Of a stretch of DNA of 63,196 bases, positions 26,189 through 36,248 are shown one piece after another. Origin of the DNA: Aequorivita sp. GTDB lineage: Bacteria; Bacteroidota; Bacteroidia; Flavobacteriales; Flavobacteriaceae. Under the pieces are notes generated by a model. That model searched no databases. It was not told where the DNA came from and worked only from the letters and a program-made list of their open reading frames with translations. A program made the position numbers and the translations under genes. The first letter of the stretch is position 1, and every line of letters starts with the position of its first letter. The stretch spans positions 1 through 63,196 of the forward strand of contig JAGQYY010000002.1 in assembly GCA_020435825.1 (NCBI GenBank), given 5' to 3'.

Positions 26189-28681
26189 TTAACCTTCAAA
26201 ACCACCTTCATCTTCGCCGCCATTTCTGTCAGGGCGCTGGCGTTGTTTCTTTTGGTTGAAACGATAGGTGAAGGTTAGTGTAACTTGGCGCTGTCTCCAC
26301 TGAAATTCACTTTCACTGGTAAATGAATCTGTTGTAGTTAGGCTTTTTCTTTTTCTGCTGTTGAGCAAATCACTAACATTTAATGCTAAAGTGCCGTTGT
26401 CGTTTATAATGTCCTTGCTCATTGCCATATCAACGGAGAGAATGCCTTCAGATTCTGTTTGGGAATTGTTGGACGGGCCTCTGTAAAATGCGTTGGTTTG
26501 CCATTCAATTTTTGCGGGAAGCTTCACTTTACCGCTGAAACGCCCAAAATAACTAGTGTTTTCGGCACCGTAATCTAAGCCATTGAAAAAGCCTTCCGTT
26601 TTGAAGAGAAAATAGTTGAAACTTCCGTTTAGGTTGAGCCATTTTGTAGGGTTATAAAGCAACCCCAATTCAAAACCATAGCGTTCATTGGTGGAAAGAT
26701 TTATAGGAATGGTACGGATTACTGGAATTCCATTACCGGTTACTTCACCGGTTTCCTCCTGCACTCTTTCAAAGGCATCGGTTTCGTACTGGTAATAGAT
26801 AGAGGACGTTAAAGTAAGTTTCTTCCAACGTTTTAAATATCCCAAATCAAAAGCGCTTGCATACGCAGGATCCAGATCTGGATTTCCTTGAAATACATTG
26901 GCTTCACTTGAACGTGATGGAAATGGATTGATGAACCAATTACGAGGTCTGTTTATACGTCTGTTGTAACCAAGTGTTATGTTTTCGTTTTCCTTCAACT
27001 CATAGGTAAGATTTACCGTTGGAAAAAGACCCGTGTAATTTTTATCAAAATTTAAGTCGAAAGAAGTGTTTCCGGTAATGTTTTCAGCATCAACTTTCCC
27101 TTTTAATTGAGTGTTTTCCAATCGAAGGCCTAATAGGAAAGAAAATTTTCCTAATTTATTTCCATATTGTGAATAAAAGGCGTTTACGTTTTCGTTATAG
27201 GTGAAAATATTTGAAATGTTATCATTTCTTATAAAATTCCCCGTAATACCATCTTCCTCAAATAAAGTATAGTCTGTAATGGATTCTTTAAAATTACCGC
27301 GATATCCTGCCTCAAACTGTGCATTTTCACCTATGGGAAGTACATAATCTACTTGAGCCAAATATTCCTGCTGGTCTTCTTTTTGAATTATATCCTCTGC
27401 CGGCAGTGGATCAATTGTTGGAAAAATAAGCCTTTCCGAGATAAAGGATGTTTCGGTTTCGGTATCGTTCTCATATTGAAAATCGGCGGTAAGCTTGTGG
27501 CCGTTATCGTTAAATTCATTTACGTAATTCAATGATAATTGATAGGTTTCATCATCTTCGCCTTCTTTCTCATTTCTCGTAATTTGTTGTTCAACCGTAT
27601 TGTCGTTGTAGTTGAACGTATTATTGGTAGTTTCGTCATTACCATCTCCTTTGCGGTAAAAGGCACTCGCCGTAACTGATGATCGGTCACTTAAAAAATA
27701 TTCGATGCCCAAGTTGGTATTGAATCCTTTTCCCATACGGTCATATTTTCTATTTTCTATAACCTGGTCATATTTTGGATCAATTGTAATTGGGTTTCCA
27801 AGACTATCTATAGAAGTTCTGGAAAAATAATTATTGTTAAAAAAAGCCTTTCCGGGACTATTTCTATAATAAACCCCAGTTGTATTAAAAATATTGAACT
27901 TGTCTGTTCTTAAATTTATGTTCCCTGATGCATTACTATTAAGGGGAACTCCAATACTTGTGCTAAGTGAACCATTAAGACCAAGCGTTTTTTCTTTTTT
28001 GAGGATGATATTTAAAATTCCCGCAGTTCCTTCGGCATCATAACGGGCGGAAGGCGATGTAATTACTTCAACTCTCTCAATAGCTTCGGCAGGAAGCTGT
28101 CGCAGTGCATCCGTAGAGCCAAACCCCGCAATTGCAGAAGGCTTGCCGTTGATAAGGATACGAACGTTATCATTTCCACGGAGTGCAATGGCACCATCTA
28201 CATCTACCGTAACAGATGGGACGTTATTCAATGCATCGCTAACGGTAGCGCCACCTGCGGTAAGGTCTTTGCCAATGTTGTATATTTTTTTATCGAGTCT
28301 GACTTGAACTTCAGTAGTTTCGGCACGAACTACAACTTCATCTAAACTTGCAGCGTCCAAAGCCAGTTTTACAGTGGGAAGGGTAGTGTTTTTGGTTAGG
28401 TTTTGGTTTGGAACTTCTTTTGATTTATAGGAAATAAACTCATATTTCACGGTATAAACACCTGCTGGTACGTGAATACTGTATTTTCCCTCGGTATCTG
28501 TTATTCCTCCGGTAACGGTTTTTCCTTGTTTGTTTATGAACGAAACAGTGGAATATTCCAAGGGATAGTCAGTACCTTCTTCAAGAACAAGGCCTTTAAC
28601 GTTAACTTCTTTTTTTTCAGGGTTTTGTGCCACCAAGAGTGAGGTGGTAAAAGCGAATAGCAATAAGAGATTGAATTTCAT
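26189..28681 (-). CDS. TonB-receptor-like outer membrane beta-barrel protein
   Basis: An 830-residue outer membrane protein with signal peptide (LLLLFAFTTSLLVAQ). Residues about 25-110 are a carboxypeptidase-D regulatory-like beta-sandwich (VKGLVLEEGTDYPLEYSTV), about 120-215 a plug domain (SDALNNVPSVTVDVDG, IERVEVITSPSARYDAEG) and about 235-830 a beta-barrel of the OMP_b-brl_3 type. The chain ends in an Arg/Glu/Gly-rich tail after the last strand (VTLTFTYRFNQKK) rather than in an aromatic residue. There is no SusD-like partner, so it is not a classical Sus pair. Substrate is unknown; iron chelates or peptides are common for such receptors. It is monocistronic, ending at a strong terminator. 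Confidence 0.85.
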   Translation of the reverse strand: MKFNLLLLFAFTTSLLVAQNPEKKEVNVKGLVLEEGTDYPLEYSTVSFINKQGKTVTGGITDTEGKYSIHVPAGVYTVKYEFISYKSKEVPNQNLTKNTTLPTVKLALDAASLDEVVVRAETTEVQVRLDKKIYNIGKDLTAGGATVSDALNNVPSVTVDVDGAIALRGNDNVRILINGKPSAIAGFGSTDALRQLPAEAIERVEVITSPSARYDAEGTAGILNIILKKEKTLGLNGSLSTSIGVPLNSNASGNINLRTDKFNIFNTTGVYYRNSPGKAFFNNNYFSRTSIDSLGNPITIDPKYDQVIENRKYDRMGKGFNTNLGIEYFLSDRSSVTASAFYRKGDGNDETTNNTFNYNDNTVEQQITRNEKEGEDDETYQLSLNYVNEFNDNGHKLTADFQYENDTETETSFISERLIFPTIDPLPAEDIIQKEDQQEYLAQVDYVLPIGENAQFEAGYRGNFKESITDYTLFEEDGITGNFIRNDNISNIFTYNENVNAFYSQYGNKLGKFSFLLGLRLENTQLKGKVDAENITGNTSFDLNFDKNYTGLFPTVNLTYELKENENITLGYNRRINRPRNWFINPFPSRSSEANVFQGNPDLDPAYASAFDLGYLKRWKKLTLTSSIYYQYETDAFERVQEETGEVTGNGIPVIRTIPINLSTNERYGFELGLLYNPTKWLNLNGSFNYFLFKTEGFFNGLDYGAENTSYFGRFSGKVKLPAKIEWQTNAFYRGPSNNSQTESEGILSVDMAMSKDIINDNGTLALNVSDLLNSRKRKSLTTTDSFTSESEFQWRQRQVTLTFTYRFNQKKQRQRPDRNGGEDEGGFEG

Positions 28682-28764
28682 GTAATCTTTAGCAATTTTG
28701 ACACACGAAAATAGCCGTGGTTTAATTAGGAACTGCTAAATTTCTGTTAAATAAAAATCCGAAA

Positions 28765-29106
28765 CTATAAAATTTCAAGCACTTTAGATGGTGGTCTTCC
28801 TATTACCGCATGGGTTCCCTTAATTGCTATGGGTCGTTCAATTAACTTTGGATTTTGAATCATGGCCTCAATTATTTCTGCATTACTCAGATTTTTGCCT
28901 TTGTAGTTTTCTTTCCATAGTGTTTCTTGCGTTCGCACAAGTTCTATGGGCGTTATTCCCAAAAGTTCAATAATCTGTTTCAATTCTAGGTGGCTTGGAG
29001 CGTTTTCAAGATATTTTATGATTTCAATGGTTTCGCCCTCTTCCTCCAAAAGTTGAAGTGCTTGGCGCGATTTGCTGCAACGTGGATTATGGTAAAGTGT
29101 TGTCAT
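28765..29106 (-). CDS. arsC: ArsC/Spx-like glutaredoxin-fold protein (arsenate reductase family)
   Basis: A 113-residue protein of the ArsC family with the catalytic cysteine in NPRCSKSRQAL (about 8-18), the region LGITPIELVRTQE, and the C-terminal block RPIAIKGTHAVIGRPPSKVLE, which holds the conserved arginine and the RPI cis-proline loop. Glutaredoxin-linked arsenate reductases have this form, as do YffB-type relatives of unknown substrate. There is no ars regulator or arsenite pump close by, so a role in arsenic resistance is not supported by context. The gene follows the frameshifted 29129-29610 gene by 22 bases. Confidence 0.85.
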   Translation of the reverse strand: MTTLYHNPRCSKSRQALQLLEEEGETIEIIKYLENAPSHLELKQIIELLGITPIELVRTQETLWKENYKGKNLSNAEIIEAMIQNPKLIERPIAIKGTHAVIGRPPSKVLEIL

Positions 29107-29128
29107 CCTTATATCGTTAATGCTAAGT

Positions 29129-29610
29129 TTACTTTTTCAATAATTCATTCAGCTCCAATCTATAGTCATATTGTAAATCTTCGTGGAGTGTTTCCACCTT
29201 TTTTGATATATAGTCTATTTGTCTGTTGTACAAATTGGAGAGAGTCGTGTTTCTTTTTATGGATGGTTTGAAATATTTTAGCTTTTCACAAAAATAAAGC
29301 AAAAGTTCCACTTCGGTTTCTTTGTTTTGTGAATAGCGGATGAATTTTTTCAGCTCCCGCAAGATTTTCCGAACACTTTTTTTTATATAGAAAAATGTTT
29401 TAGTGTTTATGGTTTCAAAATCTTCATCTATTTTAGCTTTTATGCTTTGTATGAAAGCTGCTTCATCTTCGGATTCAAATAATAAATAAGTGAGTAGCTC
29501 TCCTTGTTTTCCTTTTTAAATTTTGACAGCCGAAGGCAAAGCTCCAACAATTCCTGTGTGGACCGCTGATCGAGCTCGGTTTTTATTTCTTTTAATGATG
29601 CGGCTTTCAT
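29129..29610 (-). pseudogene. Helical cytoplasmic protein gene broken by a 2-bp frameshift
   Basis: One gene split into two frames. The first part starts at 29610 (MKAASLKEIKTELDQR) and runs through LELCLRLSKFKKENKE, then goes out of frame and stops at 29440. If one CT pair is removed at about 29498-29501 (the run reads CTCTCC) the frame continues as LLTYLLFESEDEAAFIQS and joins the second part, which ends in LYNRQIDYISKKVETLHEDL and stops at 29129. The restored product is about 160 residues, helical and rich in Lys, Glu and Leu, without signal peptide. The tandem dinucleotide suggests slippage duplication or a sequencing error. I recognise the pattern as a conserved flavobacterial hypothetical protein but can give no function. 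Confidence 0.7.
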
Positions 29611-29753
29611 AAAAAAAAGTGTAAGTAAAAATAACATTGATATTCGATAATCGATTAAAAGTTATTGATAAAAAAAATTATTTAAAGGTTTAACATCTCA
29701 TTTTTTCAAATAAGAACCGATTTTATGTACTTTTAAAATCGCAAGAAATAAAT

Positions 29754-30488
29754 ATGGTATATAAAAAAACGCTTCTTTCTTTTTCGCTCTTTCTTCTCAT
29801 TGGAATCGGGGCGTTTTCCCAATTCAATTCCCAAGACAAAATATACGAAACCTATGATGATATAGTTGGTTTGGACAATACCGGCCTATTCAACGGAACC
29901 GAGTTCACGGATATGTTTTTGAACACCGACGGAACTTATAGATACCTTAATGGTTATGATTATGCTAAGGGTTCTGTGACTTATAACGGCCAATATTATG
30001 TAAATGTTTTTTTGAAATATGATCTTTTAAATGATGATTTACTAACGCGTTCTGATGATAATTTGAGCATTTTCAATGTAAAATTGATTCCTGAATTTGT
30101 AGCGTCTTTTTCCATTTACGACCGCAACTTTATTAGATTGGCAGATACCAATCTGGGTCTAGCAGCTAATGGTTATTTTGAAGCTGCCTACATAGGAAAT
30201 AGCCTGGATCTTTATATTAAACACACCAAAAAGAAAAAAGACAAGCCTTTGAAGAGTGGAATACAATATAAATTTTTTGAAGCTGATTTTTATGTATTGA
30301 AGAATAGTGATAACTACACAGTTATTGGTTCAGAACGAGAGCTTCGGAAATTGCTTCCTCAAAAACAAGAAGAAATACGCAATTTTTACAAGACCTATAG
30401 AACCCTATATAAATCAAACCCAGACAGTTTTATGATTAAACTGGTGAAATATCTTGATGGGCTAGAAATAGAAAAAATCCAACAATGA
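29754..30488 (+). CDS. Secreted protein, first gene of the TonB receptor/DUF4249 operon
   Basis: A 244-residue protein with a signal peptide (LLSFSLFLLIGIGAFSQ) and a mostly beta-rich mature part (FTDMFLNTDGTYRYLNGYDY, VTYNGQYYVNVFLKYDLLND). A Lys-rich run (HTKKKKDKPLK, about 160-170) divides it, and the C-terminus is helical (IRNFYKTYRTLYKSNPDSF). No lipobox, no sorting domain and no family that I recognise. It lies 4 bases upstream of the TonB receptor gene, so it belongs to the same transcript and probably works in the periplasm with it. TACTTTTA (one mismatch to the promoter consensus) lies about 20 bases upstream. Confidence 0.75.
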   Translation: MVYKKTLLSFSLFLLIGIGAFSQFNSQDKIYETYDDIVGLDNTGLFNGTEFTDMFLNTDGTYRYLNGYDYAKGSVTYNGQYYVNVFLKYDLLNDDLLTRSDDNLSIFNVKLIPEFVASFSIYDRNFIRLADTNLGLAANGYFEAAYIGNSLDLYIKHTKKKKDKPLKSGIQYKFFEADFYVLKNSDNYTVIGSERELRKLLPQKQEEIRNFYKTYRTLYKSNPDSFMIKLVKYLDGLEIEKIQQ

Positions 30489-30492
30489 TTAG

Positions 30493-33267
30493 ATGAGACT
30501 TTTTATGCGAAATAGATTTTTTGCCATCACTATATTTTTGTTAAGTTCTATTGGTTTGTTTGCTCAAACCGAGCAAAACATAACGGCATCTTTCAACAAT
30601 ACATCTTTAAAAGAAGCGGTTTTAAAAGTCGAAACTCTTTCAAATAAAAAGTTCTATTTTGATGAATCTTGGTTGAAAGGTTATTTCGTAACGAAAACTT
30701 TTGAAAACGAGTCTCTCAGAAAAGTTCTGGATGCAATTTTAAGCAATACAAATATCAATTTTGTCTTAAAAGATGGAAATGTAATTCTATTGAACAATAC
30801 ATACGTTTACACAGAGTTGCCATCAGACTATTTCAACGAAGCAAAACCTGATGAAAAGGTAATTGGGCAAAACAATAACGCTCCAATTTTTCAAGAAGAA
30901 TATACTGAAAGGCAAACCGTTCAACAAAGAAAATTGGTAACTATAGGAAAACAGCGCCCTAATGCCGGAAATAAAACATACCTGCTCACAGGGATTTTTA
31001 AAAATTCGAAAACAGGTGAACCGCTGCAAAACCTATCCATATCAACTACAGATAGAACCAAATACGCAGTAACGGATACTGACGGTCATTTTAGCATTCG
31101 GCTGCAATATGGTTTGAACAAACTGGAAACCAATCTTTTGGGTTTTGAAAAAATCCGGCAGGATGTTATAATGTACGGAGATGGCTCGCTAAATATTGAA
31201 TTGCGGGAAAACACCGAATCATTGGAAGAAGTGGTGGTTAAATCTAAAAAAGACGCCAATGTGCGCGATGCCGTTGTAGGCGTTACCAATATAGACATTG
31301 AAGCTATAAAAACAATTCCATTGGTCTTGGGCGAGCGCGATATTTTAAAAGTTGCTACAACAATGCCCGGAATAAAAACAACCGGCGAAGGCTCTAGTGG
31401 CTTCAACGTACGTGGTGGAAGGGCTGACCAAAACCTGATTCTGTTGGATGACGCTGTACTTTACAATCCATCACACTTTTTGGGCTTCTTTTCGGCAGTA
31501 AATCCTTTTACCACAGGAAGTTTGGAAATTTATAAAGCCAGCATTCCTGCTGAATATGGAGGACGTCTTTCCTCGGTTTTTGATATTGAAACCAAATCTG
31601 GCAATATGGAAAAGTTTAAAGGCGAAGGTTCCGTCGGGCCAATAACCGCAAATCTTGCAGTAGAATTTCCTGTAGTAAAGGAAAAAGCATCATTGATTGC
31701 AGGTTTTAGAGCTACTTATTCCGATTGGATATTAAGAAGTTTGGACGAAGAGGAACTGAAAAACAGCGAAGCTTCCTTTTATGATGGCATTGTGAAATAC
31801 AAACACAATATTGACGATAAAAACAATATTCAAGGTACATTTTACTTCAGCAAAGACCGTTTCAGCATAACTTCAGACTCTATTTTTGATTATAACAACC
31901 GTTTGATTTCATTGAAATACGGTCACAATTTTAGTGAAAAGAGTAGGGCAGAGCTTATTTTGGTTAGCAGTCAGTATAAATATGGAATCAATTATGAAGC
32001 TGATGCCAACGAGAATTTCGATTTTGGATATGAACTGAACGAATATCAAGCCAAGCTTAATTTCAATTATAAACTGAGCAACAAACACAAGCTGAGCTAT
32101 GGCCTCAGCAGTAAATTATATACTATTGATCCTGGAAATATTGAACCGATCGGTGCAATTTCTGATGTGAAAGCAAAAAAAATTGATCGTGAAAAAGGAT
32201 TGGAATCTGCCGTTTATCTCGCAGATTTATTTGAAGTTACTGATAAATTACTTCTGGATTTAGGCTTGCGTTACTCTTTCTATTCTGCACTTGGTCCCGC
32301 AACCCAAAACGTTTATGAAGATGGGGTTCCAAAAAGTGAAAGTTCCATAGTTGAGGTAAAAGAATTTGGTAAAAACGAATCCATAAAAACCTATGGTGGC
32401 CCTGAATATAGAATTTCAGCCCGTTATTTATTGGGGAACGATTTTTCGGTAAAGGCCGGTTTCAACAGGACTATTCAATATCTACATTTACTATCAACAA
32501 ACACAACGCAATCTCCAACGGATATTTGGAAGCTTTCAGATTTAAACATAGCGCCACAACGCGCCAATCAATATAGTTTGGGGTTCTTTAAGAATCTTTC
32601 CGGAAAAGATGTCGAATTCAGTATTGAAGGCTATTATAAAACTATGCAAGACCTTTTGGATTATAAGATAGGGGCACAGCTAATTTTAAATGATGACCTT
32701 GAAACCGACTTATTGCAAGGTGAGGGAAGAGCTTACGGCGTGGAGTTTTTAGTAAAAAAGAATTCTGGCAGGTTCAATGGTTATGTAGGTTATAGTTATT
32801 CACGATCTGAAGTAAAACTGGACAGTCAACTTATGCAGGAACGCGTGAACAATGGCGAATTTTTCCCGGCAAATTATGATAAACCGCACGATTTCTCGGT
32901 TGTTGCAAACTATAAACTAACCAAACGTTTTAGTTTTTCAGGAAATTTTACATATCAAACAGGGAGACCAATTACATACCCAATTGGGCGGTATGTTATT
33001 GCTGGTGAGGAGCAGGTGCTTTACAGCGACCGCAACCAATTCCGGATTCCAGATTATTATCGTTTGGATTTGGGTGTAAATATTGAAGGCAACCATAAAC
33101 TGAAAAAATTGGCCCATAGTTTTATTAATATATCAGTTTATAACGTTTTAGGGAGAAACAACCCATATTCGGTATTTTTTGTAACTGAGGAAGGACAGAT
33201 AAAAGCCTACCAAACCTCTATATTTTCAGTTCCAGTACCAACCATAACGTATAACTTTAAATTTTAG
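30493..33267 (+). CDS. TonB-dependent receptor with N-terminal STN domain
   Basis: A 924-residue outer membrane receptor. After the signal peptide (FAITIFLLSSIGLFAQ) comes an STN domain (about 28-100, with FNNTSLKEAVLKVETLSNKK), a linker, a carboxypeptidase-D regulatory-like domain (about 155-245), the plug (about 255-370, with GGRADQNLILLDDAVLYNP and PAEYGGRLSSVFDIETKSG) and the 22-strand barrel to the C-terminal Phe. ATG at 30493 or 30505 are both possible. STN domains often signal to an anti-sigma factor, but none is encoded nearby. The next gene, DUF4249, starts 2 bases after the stop, and together with the last gene it makes a recurrent set in Flavobacteriaceae. Substrate unknown. Confidence 0.9.
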   Translation: MRLFMRNRFFAITIFLLSSIGLFAQTEQNITASFNNTSLKEAVLKVETLSNKKFYFDESWLKGYFVTKTFENESLRKVLDAILSNTNINFVLKDGNVILLNNTYVYTELPSDYFNEAKPDEKVIGQNNNAPIFQEEYTERQTVQQRKLVTIGKQRPNAGNKTYLLTGIFKNSKTGEPLQNLSISTTDRTKYAVTDTDGHFSIRLQYGLNKLETNLLGFEKIRQDVIMYGDGSLNIELRENTESLEEVVVKSKKDANVRDAVVGVTNIDIEAIKTIPLVLGERDILKVATTMPGIKTTGEGSSGFNVRGGRADQNLILLDDAVLYNPSHFLGFFSAVNPFTTGSLEIYKASIPAEYGGRLSSVFDIETKSGNMEKFKGEGSVGPITANLAVEFPVVKEKASLIAGFRATYSDWILRSLDEEELKNSEASFYDGIVKYKHNIDDKNNIQGTFYFSKDRFSITSDSIFDYNNRLISLKYGHNFSEKSRAELILVSSQYKYGINYEADANENFDFGYELNEYQAKLNFNYKLSNKHKLSYGLSSKLYTIDPGNIEPIGAISDVKAKKIDREKGLESAVYLADLFEVTDKLLLDLGLRYSFYSALGPATQNVYEDGVPKSESSIVEVKEFGKNESIKTYGGPEYRISARYLLGNDFSVKAGFNRTIQYLHLLSTNTTQSPTDIWKLSDLNIAPQRANQYSLGFFKNLSGKDVEFSIEGYYKTMQDLLDYKIGAQLILNDDLETDLLQGEGRAYGVEFLVKKNSGRFNGYVGYSYSRSEVKLDSQLMQERVNNGEFFPANYDKPHDFSVVANYKLTKRFSFSGNFTYQTGRPITYPIGRYVIAGEEQVLYSDRNQFRIPDYYRLDLGVNIEGNHKLKKLAHSFINISVYNVLGRNNPYSVFFVTEEGQIKAYQTSIFSVPVPTITYNFKF

Positions 33268-33269
33268 GA

Positions 33270-34481
33270 ATGATGAAGACAAAAATTTTATATACGGCAT
33301 TTCTTCTAATTTTGCTTTTTCAAATGAGTTGTACTGAACCCTATGAAATAGAAACAGTTAACTATGAAAACGTTTTGGTGGTGGAAAGCACCATTACCGA
33401 TGAACTGAAGCCACAGATTGTAAAACTCAGTAGAACTTCTTCTCTTGAAGATACTTCGATTTTAATAGAAAATAACGCAACCGTAACCGTTGTAAGCACT
33501 AATGGAGACAATTTTAGTTTTTCTCAGGATAACGACACAGGCTTCTATATTTCAAATCAATCATTTCTTGCCCGGCCCAATACTTCCTATACTTTGAATA
33601 TTGTTACTCAAGATGGAAAACAGTACACTTCGTCTGCTGTAACCTTGCCGCCTTCGGTAGAAATGGATGATGTTTATGCGGAAAGAATTATAAGTCCAGC
33701 GGATGATAAGGATGGCGTTCAGGTATTGGTAAATACCGAGGACCCAACTGGCAATGCAAAATATTTCAGGTATGAATATGAAGAAACATATAAAATAGTA
33801 GCTCCATACCCTTCTCCTTATACTGCTGAAATAATAAATTTTGATGATGAGTGGTATACTTTTGATGTTATTTTGACTCCACGTGAACCTGAAATAATTT
33901 GCTATTCAACGGAATATTCAACAGGCATCAACCAAACCGCTACTACAGAACTCAATGAAAATAGGGTAGTGCGGTTTCCTGTGAATTATCTTTCAAGATT
34001 GGATGCAAAAATGCAAACCCGTTACAGTATATTGGTAAAACAATACGTACAGAGCGTAGAAGCATATACCTTTTATAAAATAGTGAAAGAATTGGGAAGT
34101 GTAGGAAGTTTGCTATCCCAAGGACAACCGGGCTATGTTACCGGAAATATGGTTTCGGAAGCAAATCCAAATGAAAAGGTTTTAGGTTTCTTTGAGGCTT
34201 CTTCAATGACATCAAAGCGGATTTATTTTAATTATGAGGATTTTGGTATGGAAAAACCTCCCTATTTCGTGGATTGTGATGTGCTCGTATTAGATTATCG
34301 AGATAATTCTACCTTGGATAACGATCCAAATGAACGTGAAGCAATCTTTACATATTTAAGCTATTTCAATTACCAAGTAATTCATTTGGTCCAAAATACA
34401 ATTTATACCATTGCCAAACCGGAATGTGCCGTATGCACCTCTTTTTCATCAAATGTAAGACCCGATTTTTGGGAAGATTGA
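33270..34481 (+). CDS. DUF4249 lipoprotein
   Basis: A 403-residue predicted lipoprotein: MMKTKILYTAFLLILLFQMSC puts the lipid-anchored cysteine at about 21, followed by TEPYEIETVNYENVLVVES. The DUF4249 family spans nearly the whole chain, beginning with a beta-sandwich region (about 40-130, ending PNTSYTLNIVTQDGKQY) and ending in a cysteine-bearing tail with CAVCTSFSSNVRPDFW. The function of DUF4249 is not established; these lipoproteins are typically encoded directly after a TonB-dependent receptor and may cap it as SusD-like proteins do. Here the gene is 2 bases after the receptor and 2 bases before the next gene. Confidence 0.85.
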   Translation: MMKTKILYTAFLLILLFQMSCTEPYEIETVNYENVLVVESTITDELKPQIVKLSRTSSLEDTSILIENNATVTVVSTNGDNFSFSQDNDTGFYISNQSFLARPNTSYTLNIVTQDGKQYTSSAVTLPPSVEMDDVYAERIISPADDKDGVQVLVNTEDPTGNAKYFRYEYEETYKIVAPYPSPYTAEIINFDDEWYTFDVILTPREPEIICYSTEYSTGINQTATTELNENRVVRFPVNYLSRLDAKMQTRYSILVKQYVQSVEAYTFYKIVKELGSVGSLLSQGQPGYVTGNMVSEANPNEKVLGFFEASSMTSKRIYFNYEDFGMEKPPYFVDCDVLVLDYRDNSTLDNDPNEREAIFTYLSYFNYQVIHLVQNTIYTIAKPECAVCTSFSSNVRPDFWED

Positions 34482-34483
34482 TT

Positions 34484-36217
34484 ATGACAGAAAAACTATT
34501 TTTCATATTGTTTATTATTTGTGGTTTTGTGGCAAAAGCACAAATTCCGAAGCAAGATGTATCGGTAGATATAACGGTTTTTCCTAAGGAAAAAGTTACG
34601 CTCTCTATTAATTCCAACGTATTGTTGGCTGGTGAGCTGCTTCAGTACAAAGCCTTCAATCTGGATGCGGCCAATAAAGCGAGCAAACTCAGCAAGGTAT
34701 TGTATGTTTCTTTGCGAAACGAAAACGATTCCGTGGTTTTCAGTCATAAACTGAAAGTTGAAAACGGAACAGCGAATGGTGATTTTTTTATTCCTTCAAC
34801 ATTAAAAACAGGAATTTACAAACTGATCGGTTATACCAATTTTTCAAGAAATAATGCACAGGATGCTTATTTTCAAAAAAATATTTACATCATAAATACT
34901 TTCATAAAACCAAATGGCGTAAAGAAAACCGTAGATACTATTAAAGTTAAATTTGCATCAAAAAGTACTTCAGAATTTTCTAATGGAAAAAGCAATGTAG
35001 AAACTATAAAAATCACTTCAGATAAACAATCTTATGGCTTTCGCGAAAAAGTAACCTTGAATATTGAAAATCGTTTCGGTAATATTGGTGGAAACTATGC
35101 GGTTTCAATCAGAAAAATAAGTCCAATTGAAATTTCGGATAATGCCCCAACAAAACCGAAAGATGTTCCTTCGGAAGTATTTTACATCCCTGAAATTCGC
35201 GGTGAATTAATTTCAGGCATCGTAATTTCCAGAACTGATAGCCGCCCGGTTGCCAACAAAGAAGTTTCGCTAACTATTCCTGGAAAAGATTTCATTTTTA
35301 AAATAGCGAAGACAGATGCAAATGGAAGGTTTTTCTTTTCGGTAGCTGAAGGGTATGATGCTGAAAAGAGTATTGTTCAATTAAATGATTCTGAACAGAA
35401 TACCGCCAATTATACGCTCGTTATGGACAAAAAAGATTTTGAATTGGGTGGAACCCATGCAAAATTATTAAAGTTAGATCCAAATTTAAAAGATTGGCTA
35501 GAAGAACGAAGTGTGCAAGTTCAGGTAGAGAATGCGTATTTTGAAATTAAAAAAGACAGTATTTTGGGCAACAAAATTAATCCTGCATTCTATGATAATT
35601 TAGGAAACGTCTTTTTGCTTGATGATTACACCCGTTTCACAACAGTTAGGGAAACTTTTATTGAAGTTGTTACACTTGCCGCTATACGGGGCTCCGGAGC
35701 AGATGCGCATTTTGAGGTAAACAATGCTTACGACCCCAATGGAATCGCAAAATTTAATGATATTCCGCCTTTGGTACTTATGGATGGAATGCAAATCCAG
35801 AATAATGGAGACCTTATTAACTACAATGCGCGAGAAATTAAAAGCATCCGCGTTATTACTCAACCTTATCGCTACGGACCTAAAATATTTAGTGGTATTA
35901 TCGCAGTGGAAACCAAAAAGGGCAATTTTGTGCCCTCACATTCAAAAGATTATGTTGAGGAATTGAATTTACCACCCGCTGTTAAGAAAAAGAAACAATA
36001 CAAAGCTGATTATAATGATAAATCAGCATTTTCAAGAATTCCTGATTATAGGGTGCAATTACTTTGGCAACCCAATGTAGTGCTTGATGAAAAAGACTAT
36101 GTTACTTCTTTTTATACATCAGATGTTTTAGGTGTATTTGAAATCACTTTGGAGGGCTATACAGATGAAGGGACATTTATTTTTGCCAAAAACTATTTCA
36201 AGGTTACTGGCAATTAA
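34484..36217 (+). CDS. MG2-like/plug-like secreted protein of the DUF4249 operon
   Basis: A 577-residue protein starting MTEKLFFILFIICGFVAKAQ (signal peptide), 2 bases after the DUF4249 stop; an earlier in-frame ATG would overlap that gene and spoil the signal peptide. Residues about 25-135 look like a macroglobulin MG2 domain (LLAGELLQYKAF, LKTGIYKLIGYTNFS). About 235-300 is a carboxypeptidase-regulatory-like repeat (ISGIVISRTDSRPVANKEV), and about 425-480 resembles a TonB-receptor plug (VLMDGMQIQNNGDLINY, IKSIRVITQPYRYG) without any barrel. The C-terminal 90 residues are unassigned. A plug domain with no barrel next to a full receptor suggests a periplasmic or surface partner. Function is unknown. 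Confidence 0.75.
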   Translation: MTEKLFFILFIICGFVAKAQIPKQDVSVDITVFPKEKVTLSINSNVLLAGELLQYKAFNLDAANKASKLSKVLYVSLRNENDSVVFSHKLKVENGTANGDFFIPSTLKTGIYKLIGYTNFSRNNAQDAYFQKNIYIINTFIKPNGVKKTVDTIKVKFASKSTSEFSNGKSNVETIKITSDKQSYGFREKVTLNIENRFGNIGGNYAVSIRKISPIEISDNAPTKPKDVPSEVFYIPEIRGELISGIVISRTDSRPVANKEVSLTIPGKDFIFKIAKTDANGRFFFSVAEGYDAEKSIVQLNDSEQNTANYTLVMDKKDFELGGTHAKLLKLDPNLKDWLEERSVQVQVENAYFEIKKDSILGNKINPAFYDNLGNVFLLDDYTRFTTVRETFIEVVTLAAIRGSGADAHFEVNNAYDPNGIAKFNDIPPLVLMDGMQIQNNGDLINYNAREIKSIRVITQPYRYGPKIFSGIIAVETKKGNFVPSHSKDYVEELNLPPAVKKKKQYKADYNDKSAFSRIPDYRVQLLWQPNVVLDEKDYVTSFYTSDVLGVFEITLEGYTDEGTFIFAKNYFKVTGN

Positions 36218-36248
36218 TATTTTGTGTTAAAATTGTTCCCTTTGTTTT

